A DNA stretch of 64,000 nt from an uncultured Cytophagales bacterium (GTDB lineage: Bacteria > Bacteroidota > Bacteroidia > Cytophagales > Cyclobacteriaceae): the NCBI GenBank assembly GCA_913057175.1, contig CAJXNP010000009.1, forward strand, positions 62,001 to 126,000. The letters are read 5' to 3'. The notes below the pieces were generated by a model that was given only the letters and a program-made list of their open reading frames with translations, was not told the DNA's origin and did not search any database. A program made the translations under genes and the position numbers. Shown here in pieces: positions 17,843-27,344 of this stretch (position 1 is its first letter; each line of letters opens with the position of its first letter).

Positions 17843-20359
17843 ATGGCACAAGATGAAAATGACAAACATGTCACGGATCCTCATGAAAAAGAGTTAAATA
17901 AAAATCAGGAGGAAAACGGAAAGACTACTGAATCAGATTCAGAAGAGAATCAGTCAGAAGAAGCAAAAGAAAATAATGTTGTTGCAAAAAAAGAAGAACA
18001 TATCGAGGAGAAAGCTACTTTAGATAAAGACCAGCCTCTGGAACCAGAGGGCCAACCACAAGAAGAGAAGGAAGAAGCGGGAGTAATTGCAACAAAGAGG
18101 GAAGAGGAACAGAATGATCCTGAACCGAAAGAAGCTTCTGATGAAAATGATGACATAAAAGAAGAAACTGAGGTAGTTTCCGAAGATCGTGTTGCCAAAA
18201 ATCTAACGGTAGAAGAAAAAGAATCAGATGGTGTAACGGAGAAATCATCTGATAAAGAAGTAGTTACAGATGAAGAAAATATCGCAGAGAAAGCTACTTT
18301 AGAAAAAGACGAGCCACTGGAAACAGAGGGTCAACCACAAGAAGAGAAGGAAGAGGCGGAAATAGCTGCAACAACAAAGGAAGAGGAATTGAGTGATCCT
18401 GAGAAGGAAAAAGTTTCTGAAAAGACTGATATAGTTTCCGAAGATCCAGTTACCAAAATCCAACCTGAAGAGGAGAAAGAAGAATCAAATAGTGATACTT
18501 TAAGTAAAGAAGAAGAACCTTCTGAAAAAGAAGAAGTTGTAGAGATAGAAAACAAAGGAGAATCAGCATCTAAATCAGATGATACCGGGTCAACAGAATC
18601 CGACAAGGAAGGGGGTGATGACGGGGACAATGATGATGAAATTGAAGAGCATCATTTAGACTACAGCAACTATTCAAAGACTCAATTGGTTCAGGCGATT
18701 GAGACCCAGTTAAAAAATACAGATATGTCCGAAGTTGGTAAGATCCTGAAGGAGATTAAGCCTGCTTTTGATGATGTTCACAATCATGAAAGGGAAGATG
18801 CCTACCAAAAATACCTGGAAGCGGGCGGCGAGAAGGATGGTTTTGAGTACAAAAATGACGAGCTGGATAGCCGGTTTCTGGAAGCATACAATGCCCTTCG
18901 GGATAAAAGGAATGAATTTTACAACAGCCTTGAAAAACAAAAGGATCAAAATCTTCATAAGAAGCAAGCCATTCTCGAAAAGCTTCGATCCATTGTAGAT
19001 TCCGATGAAACAATGGCCAGTTTAAAGGAACTTAAGGAGATCCAGGAAGAGTGGAAAAACACTGGTCCTGTAGCCCCCCAGCATTTGAAAAGTTTGTGGG
19101 CGAATTACAATGCATTGATAGACCGCTACTACGATCAACGATCCATTTATTTTGAACTGAAGGAGCTCGATCGAAAGAAAAACCTTGAAGCAAAGCTGGA
19201 GCTATGCGAAAAGGCTGAGGAATTGGATAAAATGGATAACCTCAAAGAGGCCATTAAAGTGTTGAATGAGCTTCATGAGGAATTCAAGCATATTGGTCCG
19301 GTACCCAAGGAAGACCAGGAACCTTTGTGGATCCGTTTCAAAGCAGCTTCTGATGCCGTTTATGCCAAGAGAAAAGATTATTACGAGAACCTGAAAGAGG
19401 AACTAAATCTCAATCAGAAAAGCAAAGAGGCTCTGGTCGAAAAAGTACAGTTCTTCAGTGATTTTAATTCTGAAAGGATATCTGACTGGAACCAAAAGAC
19501 CAAGGAATTACTTGAAATCCAAAAGCAATGGGAAGCGATAGGAGGCCTTCCCCGTGAGGTAGCCAAAGATATCAATAAAAAATTCTGGTCTGCATTCAAA
19601 TCATTTTTCTCACATAAAGGACAGTTTTTCAAAGAGTTAGAAAAGAAAAGACAGGAAAATCTCCATTTAAAGGAAGAATTGACCAAACAGGCTGAAGAAT
19701 TAAAGGACAACGAAAACTTTCAGGAAACGGCAGAAACCCTGAAAGAACTGCAGAGAAAGTGGAGAGATATCGGGCCGGTTCCTGAAAAGTTCAGAAATGA
19801 AATCTATGCAAAGTTCAAATCGGCTTGTGATCATTTTTTTAATCGAAAGAGGGCGAATGAAAATGTTCAGGAGAAGCAGTATGTGGAAAATCTGAAGAAA
19901 AAGCAGGTACTGTGTGATGAGCTGGATAAAATGGCAACAAGCGGTGACATTGATTTGGACAGGGTAGACGATATCATTGACGAGTGGCCGAAGATCGGGT
20001 ATGTACCAAAGAATGAAATTAAGAATATCCAAAACCGGTTCAATAAAGCCATTGCAACCGTAGTTGATAAGGCTGATCTGGATGAAGATGAAGCACAGCA
20101 AATGAAATTCAGCGCTCAGTTCAGCAAGCTGAAGCAAAGCCCCAATTCCAACCGGATCATCCAGAAAAAGGAGAATTCCCTGCGTCGTCAGATCGCTAAA
20201 CTGGAGAATGACATCGATCTTTGGAAAAACAATTTGAATTTCTTTGCCGATTCAAAGAAAGCAGATAAGCTGAAGGAAGAATTCAATGAAAAGATTGAAA
20301 AAGCGAGCAGGGAGCTGCAAACTTTGGAGGAGCAACTACGGGCTATCTCCAACATCTAA
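17843..20359 (+). CDS. large DUF349-repeat protein with duplicated acidic N-terminal tail
   Basis: 838 residues. Residues 1 to about 270 are extremely acidic and low in complexity and contain an internal duplication: EKATLDKDQPLEPEGQPQEE (near 55) and EKATLEKDEPLETEGQPQEE (near 149), coded by DNA about 282 nt apart. From about 275 the protein is helical with five DUF349-type repeats: EEWKNTGPVAP (near 400), EEFKHIGPVPK (near 477), KQWEAIGGLPR (near 559), RKWRDIGPVPE (near 636) and DEWPKIGYVPK (near 712), then a long coiled coil. DUF349 proteins are common in Bacteroidota but of unknown function. No signal peptide, so cytoplasmic. Confidence 0.85.
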   Translation: MAQDENDKHVTDPHEKELNKNQEENGKTTESDSEENQSEEAKENNVVAKKEEHIEEKATLDKDQPLEPEGQPQEEKEEAGVIATKREEEQNDPEPKEASDENDDIKEETEVVSEDRVAKNLTVEEKESDGVTEKSSDKEVVTDEENIAEKATLEKDEPLETEGQPQEEKEEAEIAATTKEEELSDPEKEKVSEKTDIVSEDPVTKIQPEEEKEESNSDTLSKEEEPSEKEEVVEIENKGESASKSDDTGSTESDKEGGDDGDNDDEIEEHHLDYSNYSKTQLVQAIETQLKNTDMSEVGKILKEIKPAFDDVHNHEREDAYQKYLEAGGEKDGFEYKNDELDSRFLEAYNALRDKRNEFYNSLEKQKDQNLHKKQAILEKLRSIVDSDETMASLKELKEIQEEWKNTGPVAPQHLKSLWANYNALIDRYYDQRSIYFELKELDRKKNLEAKLELCEKAEELDKMDNLKEAIKVLNELHEEFKHIGPVPKEDQEPLWIRFKAASDAVYAKRKDYYENLKEELNLNQKSKEALVEKVQFFSDFNSERISDWNQKTKELLEIQKQWEAIGGLPREVAKDINKKFWSAFKSFFSHKGQFFKELEKKRQENLHLKEELTKQAEELKDNENFQETAETLKELQRKWRDIGPVPEKFRNEIYAKFKSACDHFFNRKRANENVQEKQYVENLKKKQVLCDELDKMATSGDIDLDRVDDIIDEWPKIGYVPKNEIKNIQNRFNKAIATVVDKADLDEDEAQQMKFSAQFSKLKQSPNSNRIIQKKENSLRRQIAKLENDIDLWKNNLNFFADSKKADKLKEEFNEKIEKASRELQTLEEQLRAISNI

Positions 20360-20377
20360 AAAATTACAAAAAATATT

Positions 20378-20407
20378 TTTGAAAATTAATTAAGACACCT
20401 ACATTTG
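20378..20407 (+). promoter_or_regulatory. promoter of the tRNA-Thr unit
   Basis: TTTG (20378-20381) and TACATTTG (20400-20407) are separated by 18 nt, matching the Bacteroidota -33/-7 arrangement. The next terminator is at 20827-20865, so the transcript would run through the tRNA-like leader elements and tRNA-Thr. Confidence 0.65.
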
Positions 20408-20449
20408 CACCTGCTTTTACGGAAGGTAGAGGTCAGGATTCTTAAAATA

Positions 20450-20490
20450 TCTTCTTAGTTAGATCAACTGACTTGTAATCGGTAGGTCAT
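20450..20490 (+). pseudogene. degenerate tRNA-Thr-like fragment
   Basis: The stretch CTTCTTAGTTAGATCAACTG, continuing into ACTTGTAATCGGTAGGTC, closely follows the D-arm, anticodon arm (TGT anticodon, stem ACTGA/TCGGT) and variable loop of the intact tRNA-Thr at 20745, but lacks the acceptor 3' half and T-arm. It is probably a decayed or partial copy. Confidence 0.6.
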
Positions 20491-20502
20491 TAAGAAAAAA
20501 AT

Positions 20503-20595
20503 GCCTCCTTAGCTCAGCTGAGGATCGACCGTTAAGTCCCGATAGCTATCGGGATAGGGAGATGCCAGCCTGCAGGGCAAGCACCAGTTGAGCTA
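20503..20595 (+). repeat. tRNA-Thr-derived hairpin element, copy A
   Basis: Bases 1-18 are identical to the 5' end of the adjacent tRNA-Thr (GCCTCCTTAGCTCAGCTG), then the sequence diverges. TAGCTCAGCTG near the 5' end pairs with CAGTTGAGCTA at the 3' end (one G-U). The centre holds the perfect palindrome TCCCGATAGCTATCGGGA (20537-20554), flanked by ATC (20524-20526) and GAT (20561-20563), which can pair. Shares the block GCCAGCCTG-AGGGCAAGCACC (one base varies) with copy B. It cannot form a tRNA cloverleaf. Function unknown; it lies in the predicted tRNA-Thr transcript. Confidence 0.8.
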
Positions 20596-20621
20596 TCGAT
20601 AAGTTGAAATAATAAATATAT

Positions 20622-20717
20622 GCCTCCTTAGCTCAGCTGAGGCCCGACTGTTAAAAAACAATCCAGTGAATTGTTTTAGGGAGGGGCCAGCCTGTAGGGC
20701 AAGCACCAGTTGAGCTA
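20622..20717 (+). repeat. tRNA-Thr-derived hairpin element, copy B
   Basis: Same outer parts as copy A, with only scattered changes, but a different inner hairpin: AAAACAAT (20655-20662) with ATTGTTTT (20670-20677). Where copy A has ATC and GAT, copy B has CCC (20643-20645) and GGG (20683-20685): all three pairs changed on both sides, keeping complementarity. Both copies are followed by a shared ATA(A)GTTGAAAT spacer. This pattern suggests a folded RNA or DNA hairpin maintained as a unit. Confidence 0.8.
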
Positions 20718-20744
20718 GAGAGATAGTTGAAATATGAGTAGTAC

Positions 20745-20817
<73 letters not shown>

Positions 20818-20826
20818 CTTTAAAAT

Positions 20827-20865
20827 AGCCTAAATCCTCGTTTTTCAAGGGTTTAGGCTTTTTTG
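20827..20865 (+). terminator. terminator after tRNA-Thr
   Basis: AGCCTAAATCCT (20827-20838) pairs with AGGGTTTAGGCT (20848-20859), with a single G-T wobble pair and a 9-nt loop, followed by a T run. Confidence 0.85.
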
Positions 20866-20930
20866 TTTGAGTGAGTTTTCGCAAATCTTACGTTACTTTT
20901 TAAAGTCTTAGAATTTGGGATTAACAAATC

Positions 20931-21452
20931 TTACAACGGCGCAACCAGCGCTTTGGCAAAATCAAATACGGTGTCCGGAGTAAAACAATTGTTGGAATCA
21001 TTGGCGGAGTTGCCATTGACTTCGAGAATGATTGTGTACTTTCCTTTGCGGACACTCAGGTACAAGCCATCGAGCTTACCAAATTCTATATCAAGAATAG
21101 CAAAAGCCTCGTCACCAATATCACTTCGTTCCATATACCCGTCGACGGATTGGTGGAATTCTTTATCCACATTATAATCCTCCCTGGCTTCGGATTCTTC
21201 AAAGCCATTATAGACACGGATATAGATCAACTCATCATGGGTATAGCTGTCATTACTATCCCCGTGACAGCTGTCGTTAAAACCAGTGAGGTCAAAATTA
21301 CCAAGGTTCATATCGCAAAAAGCGGATAAGTTTATCGCAGCCCAATAATCCTCACAGATAAGATGTTCAATGCCATCTAAATCCGGATTTGAAGTTGAAT
21401 TGCAATTCACGGTGCTAATGGCAATAATTAGTAAGATCAGGTTCTTTTTCAT
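20931..21452 (-). CDS. hypothetical lipoprotein
   Basis: Not recognised. 173 residues; the N-terminus MKKNLILLIIAISTVNCNS is a lipoprotein signal with Cys17 as the likely lipidated residue. The mature part is acidic, with four further cysteines that could form disulfides (LICED, FCDMN, DSCHG, NNCFTP), and predicted beta content (YLSVRKGKYTIILEVNGNS). It stands alone on the minus strand and converges on tRNA-Thr. Probably an exported protein of unknown role. Confidence 0.65.
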   Translation of the reverse strand: MKKNLILLIIAISTVNCNSTSNPDLDGIEHLICEDYWAAINLSAFCDMNLGNFDLTGFNDSCHGDSNDSYTHDELIYIRVYNGFEESEAREDYNVDKEFHQSVDGYMERSDIGDEAFAILDIEFGKLDGLYLSVRKGKYTIILEVNGNSANDSNNCFTPDTVFDFAKALVAPL

Positions 21453-21595
21453 AATGCTTGGTTTTTTATTAATATTTATTGAAATAATTTTTCCATTTAG
21501 TACTTATTGAGCGTTACATTTCAATTAGCTCTTCCGGGCTATTATTTGTTTTGCCGGTATATCCCTTTTCGAATCAATTGGGTTTTTCAGAAGAG

Positions 21596-21751
21596 TTAAC
21601 TTCTACGGAAGTGGAATTTTTTAATGATCTTGTTCCGGTGAACGATGTTGATCTCGTAATTTCCTTTTTCCAAATGGCTTACATTGATGTAAATTTTTTT
21701 GGTGAGGAATTCACTAATCTTTCCATAGTAGACCCTATGTCTTTTTTTCAT
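21596..21751 (-). CDS. 51-residue small protein, unknown
   Basis: An ATG at 21751 (reverse strand), directly after an in-frame stop, opens a 51-codon frame ending at TAA 21596. The product begins MKKRHRVYYGKISEF and ends with INVSHLEKGNYEINIV then HRNKIIKKFHFRRS. The VS-L-KG-Y-hydrophobic-hydrophobic-strand pattern resembles the end of C-terminal beta-sandwich sorting-type domains and small conserved Bacteroidota proteins, which is why it is preferred over the plus-strand frame across the same bases. It lies 172 nt downstream of the hybrid regulator's stop on the same strand. Moderately unsure. Confidence 0.45.
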   Translation of the reverse strand: MKKRHRVYYGKISEFLTKKIYINVSHLEKGNYEINIVHRNKIIKKFHFRRS

Positions 21752-21922
21752 TCATTCACTTGATATAAAATCAATTATTCCTTCCGACATAGCCCAAACT
21801 TAATCCACTCGAAACAGACCGGATATAAGAATTGTAACAATTGATCGGAAATATGTAACAGGGTTAGTTATGGGTATTTTAAAGCCTTTACAAAGGGTTT
21901 CAAAGAAGAAATTATTAGGGAA

Positions 21923-24883
21923 TTATTTGTTTGATTTCAATTTATCGGCAAAAACGGCAGGTGTTTGTCCATACGATTCTTTGAAACATTTAATAAAATA
22001 GGAGGGGTCATTAAATCCGACCGTATAACCAACTTCAGAAACATTGATGTCACTATTTGTTAATAACTCCACGGCGGCTTTCAGACGTTGGGAACGGACA
22101 AATTCAGTCGTTGAAAGTCCTGTCAACGCCTTGATCTTTCTGTGCAATTGCATGCGGCTCATTCCCATTTCACGGCTAAAATTCTCTGCGTTAAATTCCG
22201 GGGTTGTTAATTTATCATCTAAAAGTTGTTGTAGTCTCATTAGAAACTGTTCATCCCTAGGTACAATCGCTATATCTTTTGGCTTGAGTATGATCTCCTG
22301 GCTATAACGTTCCCTTAATTTTTTTCTATTTTCAATGAGATTGTTTATACGACTCTCCAGTAACTGGATCTTAAAGGGTTTGGTGATATAGTCATCAGCT
22401 CCTGTTTCCAATCCTTTCAACTGGTCCTCATCCTCAACTTTTGCCGTGAGCAGAACAAATGGAATGTGACATGTTTTTTCATCCGATTTGATGATTTGGC
22501 AGACATCTATACCACTCATTCCCGGCATCATCACATCTGAAATAATGATATCGGGAATGTATTTCATGGCTGTCTTTACTCCGCTCTCGCCATTTTCAGA
22601 TTCCAGAATTTGATAGGTATTCTTCAATGACTTCCCTATAAAACTTCTTATATCTTTGTTATCCTCAATGATCAGTAGAATCGGTTGATCATTCTCCGTA
22701 TCAATAGGGGTTTCTTTAGTCTCTGCAGGATAGATGGGAGACGTTGATAGTTGGCTATCGTGAATGGTGGTTTCATCAATTTCAGAATCGTGATAGCTGT
22801 TTTTATCAATTGGCAATATCACATGAAATACTACATTTCCATTGTCACGGCTTTCTACATATATTTTACCATGGCTTAGTGTAACCAGCTCATCAACCAG
22901 CGACAAACCTACCCCTGCACCCTCGGCATGATCATCGGCCTGGTAGAACCGGTCGAATATTTTTTCGACCTTCTCTTTCGTCAAATTCCCTCCACTATTT
23001 TCAACCGTAAGTTGGAATTTGTTCTCATTCCTTTTGCATTCCACTCTGACAAAACCTTTTTCCGGAGTATATTTAAAAGCATTGGATATCAGGTTGGTGG
23101 CAATCTTTTCCACCACATCCCGGTCGTACCATGCTTTCAGAATGCTGTCTGCTTCTATTTCAGCATGAATGTTCCTCATCTTCATCTGGTAGCGAAAAGA
23201 AGAAAAAATAGATTGTATTAATTCACTTAATTCATGGTGTTCTTTAACCTTCAATTGAAAATTCCCCGACTCCAATTTGGAAAGGTCCATTAACTGATCG
23301 ACGAGCTCTTGCAGTCGTAAGGAATTCCGCTGGATCAATTCGAAATCCTGTCTGTCTTCGGAATTCAGCCCTCCATTGTTCAGTCGTTTTTCCAGTGGTC
23401 CACTAATGAGTGTAAGCGGCGTCCGAAATTCATGGGAAATATTGGCAAAGAAACGGGATTTAAAAGCATCCAGCCTTTTTAACTCGCTAGCGGTTTTCTG
23501 ATGGCTTCGGTACAAAACATAGAGAAGGATCACAATCAGAATGGCAACCCCTCCAAATATGTAAAACCGGTTTCGCTGGATAATTCTCTGCTGCTCTTTC
23601 AGCTGGTTTTGGGCAGTAAGAAGAGCAATTTCATTTTCCTTTTTCTCCGTTTGGTATTTGGTTTCCAACTCCCGAACAGCCTGCGCATTATTTGCCTTGT
23701 CTAAACTGTCTTTCAGATAAAGATATTTCTGATCGGTCAGAAAAGCTTGTTTATAGTCCCCCTTTTCAGAATAGGCCATAGCGAGTTCTTTAATGACTGC
23801 CGGTTTGCCAAGATCCATCTGAAATTCATCAAATAATTCCAGCGCTTTCGTAAGGTTTGTGATAGCCAGGTCGGGTTGATGTAAATTTCTGTACACTTTG
23901 CCCAGACCGGCGTATGAATTAACTTCGTCATACGTACTTTTGGTTTTGGTTGCCAGATCAATGGCTTTCAGGTAGTTTACTTTCGCCTCCTCATATTCCT
24001 GTAATTCTGTCTGACAGATGGCAATTCGGGAGACGATATTGGCCATTTCCCTTTCATTGTGTATCCGGGCATAAAACTCCAGGGCTGTTTCAAAAAGCTC
24101 GATGGCCTTGTTATGATTGAGACGATTGGATTCAAGCATGCCCAGCATAATATTGATGTACATCACACCTTCATCATGATCTAATTCGCGATAGGTCTCC
24201 TGGCTTTTCAGGAAATAATCCTCCGCCTTGTCGAAATCCTGCAATTCATTATAGATGGAGCCGATATTGGATAGGATCGCTGCGAGAGTAGGCTCCACCC
24301 TGTCATGAGCCGTTAAAATGGAATCCGAACGCAGGTAATTCGTCAATGCTTCAGGATAGTTGCTTTCCATATAGTAGGTATTACCCAGGCGATAATGGGC
24401 ATAATACAGACCTTTCCAATCCTGATTCTCCCGGGCAATTTGCAGGGCGATTAAAGTATGTTCTTTGGATTTATCAAATTGGTTCATATAGGAATATGCC
24501 ATCCCGATCCGTACATGGCAATTAGTTTGATAGTTTGAATTATCCATCTCTGTGGCTACCTGAAGTGCACGGTTCATGTTTTCTATGACACTGTCAAACC
24601 CTGATTGCGACCAATAATAAGTGGAGGTATACACATACCCCTGATAAATTCCTTCCTGGAAATTTTTCTTTTTTGAATAATTCAGCATCAGGTTGGCAAT
24701 GGCTTTTGCCGAATCCGAATTGGTATAGCTGTATTCGGTAAATAAATATTCCAATGATGTGATCTTTGAGCTGTCGGGAACATTAGAATGAAATACCTGG
24801 AGGAGTGAGTCAGTCTTCGTATTTGGCTGTGCTAAAGAACATATCGGGATGAAAAGGACAAATAGCAGTAACCTGACTTTCAT
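21923..24883 (-). CDS. hybrid two-component regulator: TPR sensor, histidine kinase, receiver, AraC HTH
   Basis: A single-chain signalling protein of 986 residues. Signal peptide (to about residue 18, ending CSLAQ), periplasmic TPR repeats (about 60-400), a short coiled coil, one membrane span (FYIFGGVAILIVILLYVLY, about 442-460), HisKA with ANISHEFRTPLTLIS (His484), HATPase (ISNAFKYTPEKG; GAGVGLSLVDEL), receiver with SDVMMPGMSG (Asp783) and a C-terminal AraC HTH (GMSRMQLHRKIKALTG; VGYTVGFNDPSYFIKCFKES). Similar hybrids often control polysaccharide use in this phylum, but those have propeller sensors; this one has TPRs, so the signal is unknown. The 755-residue lipoprotein gene lies upstream on the same strand. 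Confidence 0.92.
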   Translation of the reverse strand: MKVRLLLFVLFIPICSLAQPNTKTDSLLQVFHSNVPDSSKITSLEYLFTEYSYTNSDSAKAIANLMLNYSKKKNFQEGIYQGYVYTSTYYWSQSGFDSVIENMNRALQVATEMDNSNYQTNCHVRIGMAYSYMNQFDKSKEHTLIALQIARENQDWKGLYYAHYRLGNTYYMESNYPEALTNYLRSDSILTAHDRVEPTLAAILSNIGSIYNELQDFDKAEDYFLKSQETYRELDHDEGVMYINIMLGMLESNRLNHNKAIELFETALEFYARIHNEREMANIVSRIAICQTELQEYEEAKVNYLKAIDLATKTKSTYDEVNSYAGLGKVYRNLHQPDLAITNLTKALELFDEFQMDLGKPAVIKELAMAYSEKGDYKQAFLTDQKYLYLKDSLDKANNAQAVRELETKYQTEKKENEIALLTAQNQLKEQQRIIQRNRFYIFGGVAILIVILLYVLYRSHQKTASELKRLDAFKSRFFANISHEFRTPLTLISGPLEKRLNNGGLNSEDRQDFELIQRNSLRLQELVDQLMDLSKLESGNFQLKVKEHHELSELIQSIFSSFRYQMKMRNIHAEIEADSILKAWYDRDVVEKIATNLISNAFKYTPEKGFVRVECKRNENKFQLTVENSGGNLTKEKVEKIFDRFYQADDHAEGAGVGLSLVDELVTLSHGKIYVESRDNGNVVFHVILPIDKNSYHDSEIDETTIHDSQLSTSPIYPAETKETPIDTENDQPILLIIEDNKDIRSFIGKSLKNTYQILESENGESGVKTAMKYIPDIIISDVMMPGMSGIDVCQIIKSDEKTCHIPFVLLTAKVEDEDQLKGLETGADDYITKPFKIQLLESRINNLIENRKKLRERYSQEIILKPKDIAIVPRDEQFLMRLQQLLDDKLTTPEFNAENFSREMGMSRMQLHRKIKALTGLSTTEFVRSQRLKAAVELLTNSDINVSEVGYTVGFNDPSYFIKCFKESYGQTPAVFADKLKSNK

Positions 24884-25076
24884 AGTGATTAAATTGATTC
24901 AACTGTCCCTTGAACCAAATCGAGCTCATTTTATTGAATTTAACAAAAAAAGCTCATATCAATAAGATTTACAGGAAACTATCTGAGCAGGTTGAAAGTG
25001 GAAAAAAGCAAATTTAAATTGTCAACCATCAAAAATAGGAAACACAATTTAGGCATGAACATTCCAAATGAGAACC

Positions 25077-27344
25077 TTACTCAGTAACAGGTGCACTGAT
25101 CACTCCGTAGTAACGCCCCATCCAATATGGCAATAGCCAAACATCTCCCGCACTGATCAGCCTGTCACCTTTGCCATCCTGATCGAGCTTAAAAATGTTT
25201 CCATTGTGCCTGTGTAGAGGTAATTCACCAAGTGGCAGCAATTCTTTTGTGGTCTGGCCCCTGAAATTCTCCGGAATTAATTCAATATCCTTTCGATGTG
25301 AATTGTGGACTCCCCAATTTCTGAGATCCAATGGGTAGTTCTTGAGAAACCACACAGATTCTTCCAGATCAATAACTTCGTCTCCGGTAATAGAATAAAT
25401 GAAATTCCACAAAGCATTCTTCTCCGGCCGCTCCACCAACCAGTGATCTTTAATACTTGCCCTGTACTTTTCCTTTAATTCGGCATCAAAAGCATAATGA
25501 TACAGCCCGGGATATGCCAGGAAGTACATCTCATCATCAGAATGGTTCCACTCATGCGAAAGCTGTTTGCTCCATTCATCGGCATCACTCGGGCCAATTT
25601 CGCTTATAGGTCTCATTAAATTGTCCAGGTATCCATACTCCTGCATCAATTCATAGGCTTTGTCCTTGTATTTTTCCTTTCCGGTGAATTTATAAGCTGT
25701 TTGCAGAAAGGCAATGATATTGGATGAATACAGCCTTCTGTCCCCCACATTTGTCGGGAACCCGTTAACATAATCGGGATTCCATTTGCCCCAAAGGGTC
25801 GGTTCGCCATCTACATCGATGATGTACATATTGTTCTCCACGATGTATCCCATCATATCATCCAGGCACTTCAAGGCACGATTTTTCCATTCCTCATCAT
25901 CAGCTAATTCCAGGATCATGGTCAGCGCAAAAACCTGACCAACAGCCTGATCACTGCTGGCTGTGGAACGCCAGGTCCAGTTAGAGTGATCTGCTCCTGG
26001 AAGCCATATTTTGGCCGGGCTTCCCGATAGTAGTTCCTGTTTTTCCCAACCTTCCTTTTTGGTATTGATCACTAAATGATCACGCTCGAAACTGCGCGCA
26101 AAAAGTCCTTCAATGTCTGTTATTGTGTGCAATCGCTCCATCGCCTCAAAGGCTTCATAAGCATTTGTTTTTGCCTCCTCTGATCCGGTGGCTTTATACC
26201 GGAATAGCTGGCTTGCCAGATACATGGCTGTCCATAAGTTGTCGCTTGCCTGGGCGCCCATCTCTGCAGAGGCATAGCCATTGGGGAGACTGCTAATACT
26301 GCAGTTAAAGCCATACCGGATATTTTTCTCCCTAACCTGTTTTTCATAAAACATGGCTTTCTCTTCCAGGGTCATTTCCTCAAAGAAAATGCGACCTAAT
26401 CCTTTATCAGTAAGAACTAAAACACTGTTTTCCGGGCCTTTTTCTACGGATTTTACAACATTACCCGGGAGCCACCGTTCACCGGCATAATAGGTATACG
26501 TTCCATCTTCATTCAATTTAAAAACGCCTCTTGTCGTCCCAAACCACAACTCTCCGTCAATTTCCTTTAAGGCTGTGATTTCCGGCCAGGGTACGTTTGC
26601 TACAAGTTTATCGTCACCAAGGATAAAATATCCAATACCGGAACCAACAACGATATTATCCTGATAGATGGTTGCACAGGTAATACCTTCTCCTTCGTAG
26701 AGGGTATTTAGGGTATTATCCATGGTAAGTTCTGCTAATGATCGAGGACTAACGATGATAAAACGATCCTTGCTTTTGTCATAAATAATATCGATAACAT
26801 CCTTATAGGGTGCTGTCCAAAGTTGATTACTATTTTGATCAACAAGAACAAGTGTATGCTTATCTGATACCAAAAAATTAAAGTCCTTGCCCTTTGCAAA
26901 TACGCTGGCATCAGGCATACCGTGTTCGATTTGAATTTTCCCTGCCCAGGCATTGCTGAAAACATATTGGTTGTCAAGGTATATGGTATGCCCCTCTGAA
27001 GTGATAAGCGACGCAATGCTTTTCTTTTTAAGCGGTGAATAGGAAATATCTTCGACTAATTCACCGGAGTAAAACATACTTCCGTTACCGGGTACTAACA
27101 GTCCATTGTCAGACAGGATCCGGACATTACCGTTACGGTTGACGGAAACATCTATTAGCGCTAAATCCTGTTGCTCACGCCCGAGATAATACTTCACACT
27201 ATAATCCTGCTTGTAAGGCACATCGTAATACACAGGCTGGCCCAGGGAATTAAATCCCTTGTCATTTTCCTTACCCGGATGATTTTTCCCACATGACACG
27301 ATCAGGATGATCATGGCTAATACAAAACCGACTTTCTTTAACAT
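25077..27344 (-). CDS. large lipoprotein with beta-propeller and alpha-toroid halves, unknown
   Basis: 755 residues; lipobox LIVSC (Cys18), so a surface or periplasmic lipoprotein. Residues about 40-330 look like a beta-propeller, with repeated short blades such as GELWFGTTRGVFKLNEDGTY (near 265), similar to two-component-regulator propeller blades. Residues about 360-720 are helical with the spacing of an (alpha/alpha)6 toroid (ASDNLWTAMYLASQLFRYKA; EEWKNRALKCLDDMMGYIV), the fold of several polysaccharide lyases and unsaturated glucuronyl hydrolases. No catalytic residue could be assigned. It precedes the hybrid regulator on the same strand (193 nt), so the two may be functionally linked. 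Confidence 0.6.
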   Translation of the reverse strand: MLKKVGFVLAMIILIVSCGKNHPGKENDKGFNSLGQPVYYDVPYKQDYSVKYYLGREQQDLALIDVSVNRNGNVRILSDNGLLVPGNGSMFYSGELVEDISYSPLKKKSIASLITSEGHTIYLDNQYVFSNAWAGKIQIEHGMPDASVFAKGKDFNFLVSDKHTLVLVDQNSNQLWTAPYKDVIDIIYDKSKDRFIIVSPRSLAELTMDNTLNTLYEGEGITCATIYQDNIVVGSGIGYFILGDDKLVANVPWPEITALKEIDGELWFGTTRGVFKLNEDGTYTYYAGERWLPGNVVKSVEKGPENSVLVLTDKGLGRIFFEEMTLEEKAMFYEKQVREKNIRYGFNCSISSLPNGYASAEMGAQASDNLWTAMYLASQLFRYKATGSEEAKTNAYEAFEAMERLHTITDIEGLFARSFERDHLVINTKKEGWEKQELLSGSPAKIWLPGADHSNWTWRSTASSDQAVGQVFALTMILELADDEEWKNRALKCLDDMMGYIVENNMYIIDVDGEPTLWGKWNPDYVNGFPTNVGDRRLYSSNIIAFLQTAYKFTGKEKYKDKAYELMQEYGYLDNLMRPISEIGPSDADEWSKQLSHEWNHSDDEMYFLAYPGLYHYAFDAELKEKYRASIKDHWLVERPEKNALWNFIYSITGDEVIDLEESVWFLKNYPLDLRNWGVHNSHRKDIELIPENFRGQTTKELLPLGELPLHRHNGNIFKLDQDGKGDRLISAGDVWLLPYWMGRYYGVISAPVTE

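Noticed and set aside
20503..20717. Elements A and B as functional tRNAs
   Set aside because: After the first 18 bases no anticodon or T-arm can be formed and the inner part folds as a separate hairpin.
21551..21763. 70-codon plus-strand frame
   Set aside because: It needs a TTG start and the opposite strand gives a more protein-like 51-residue product with an ATG.
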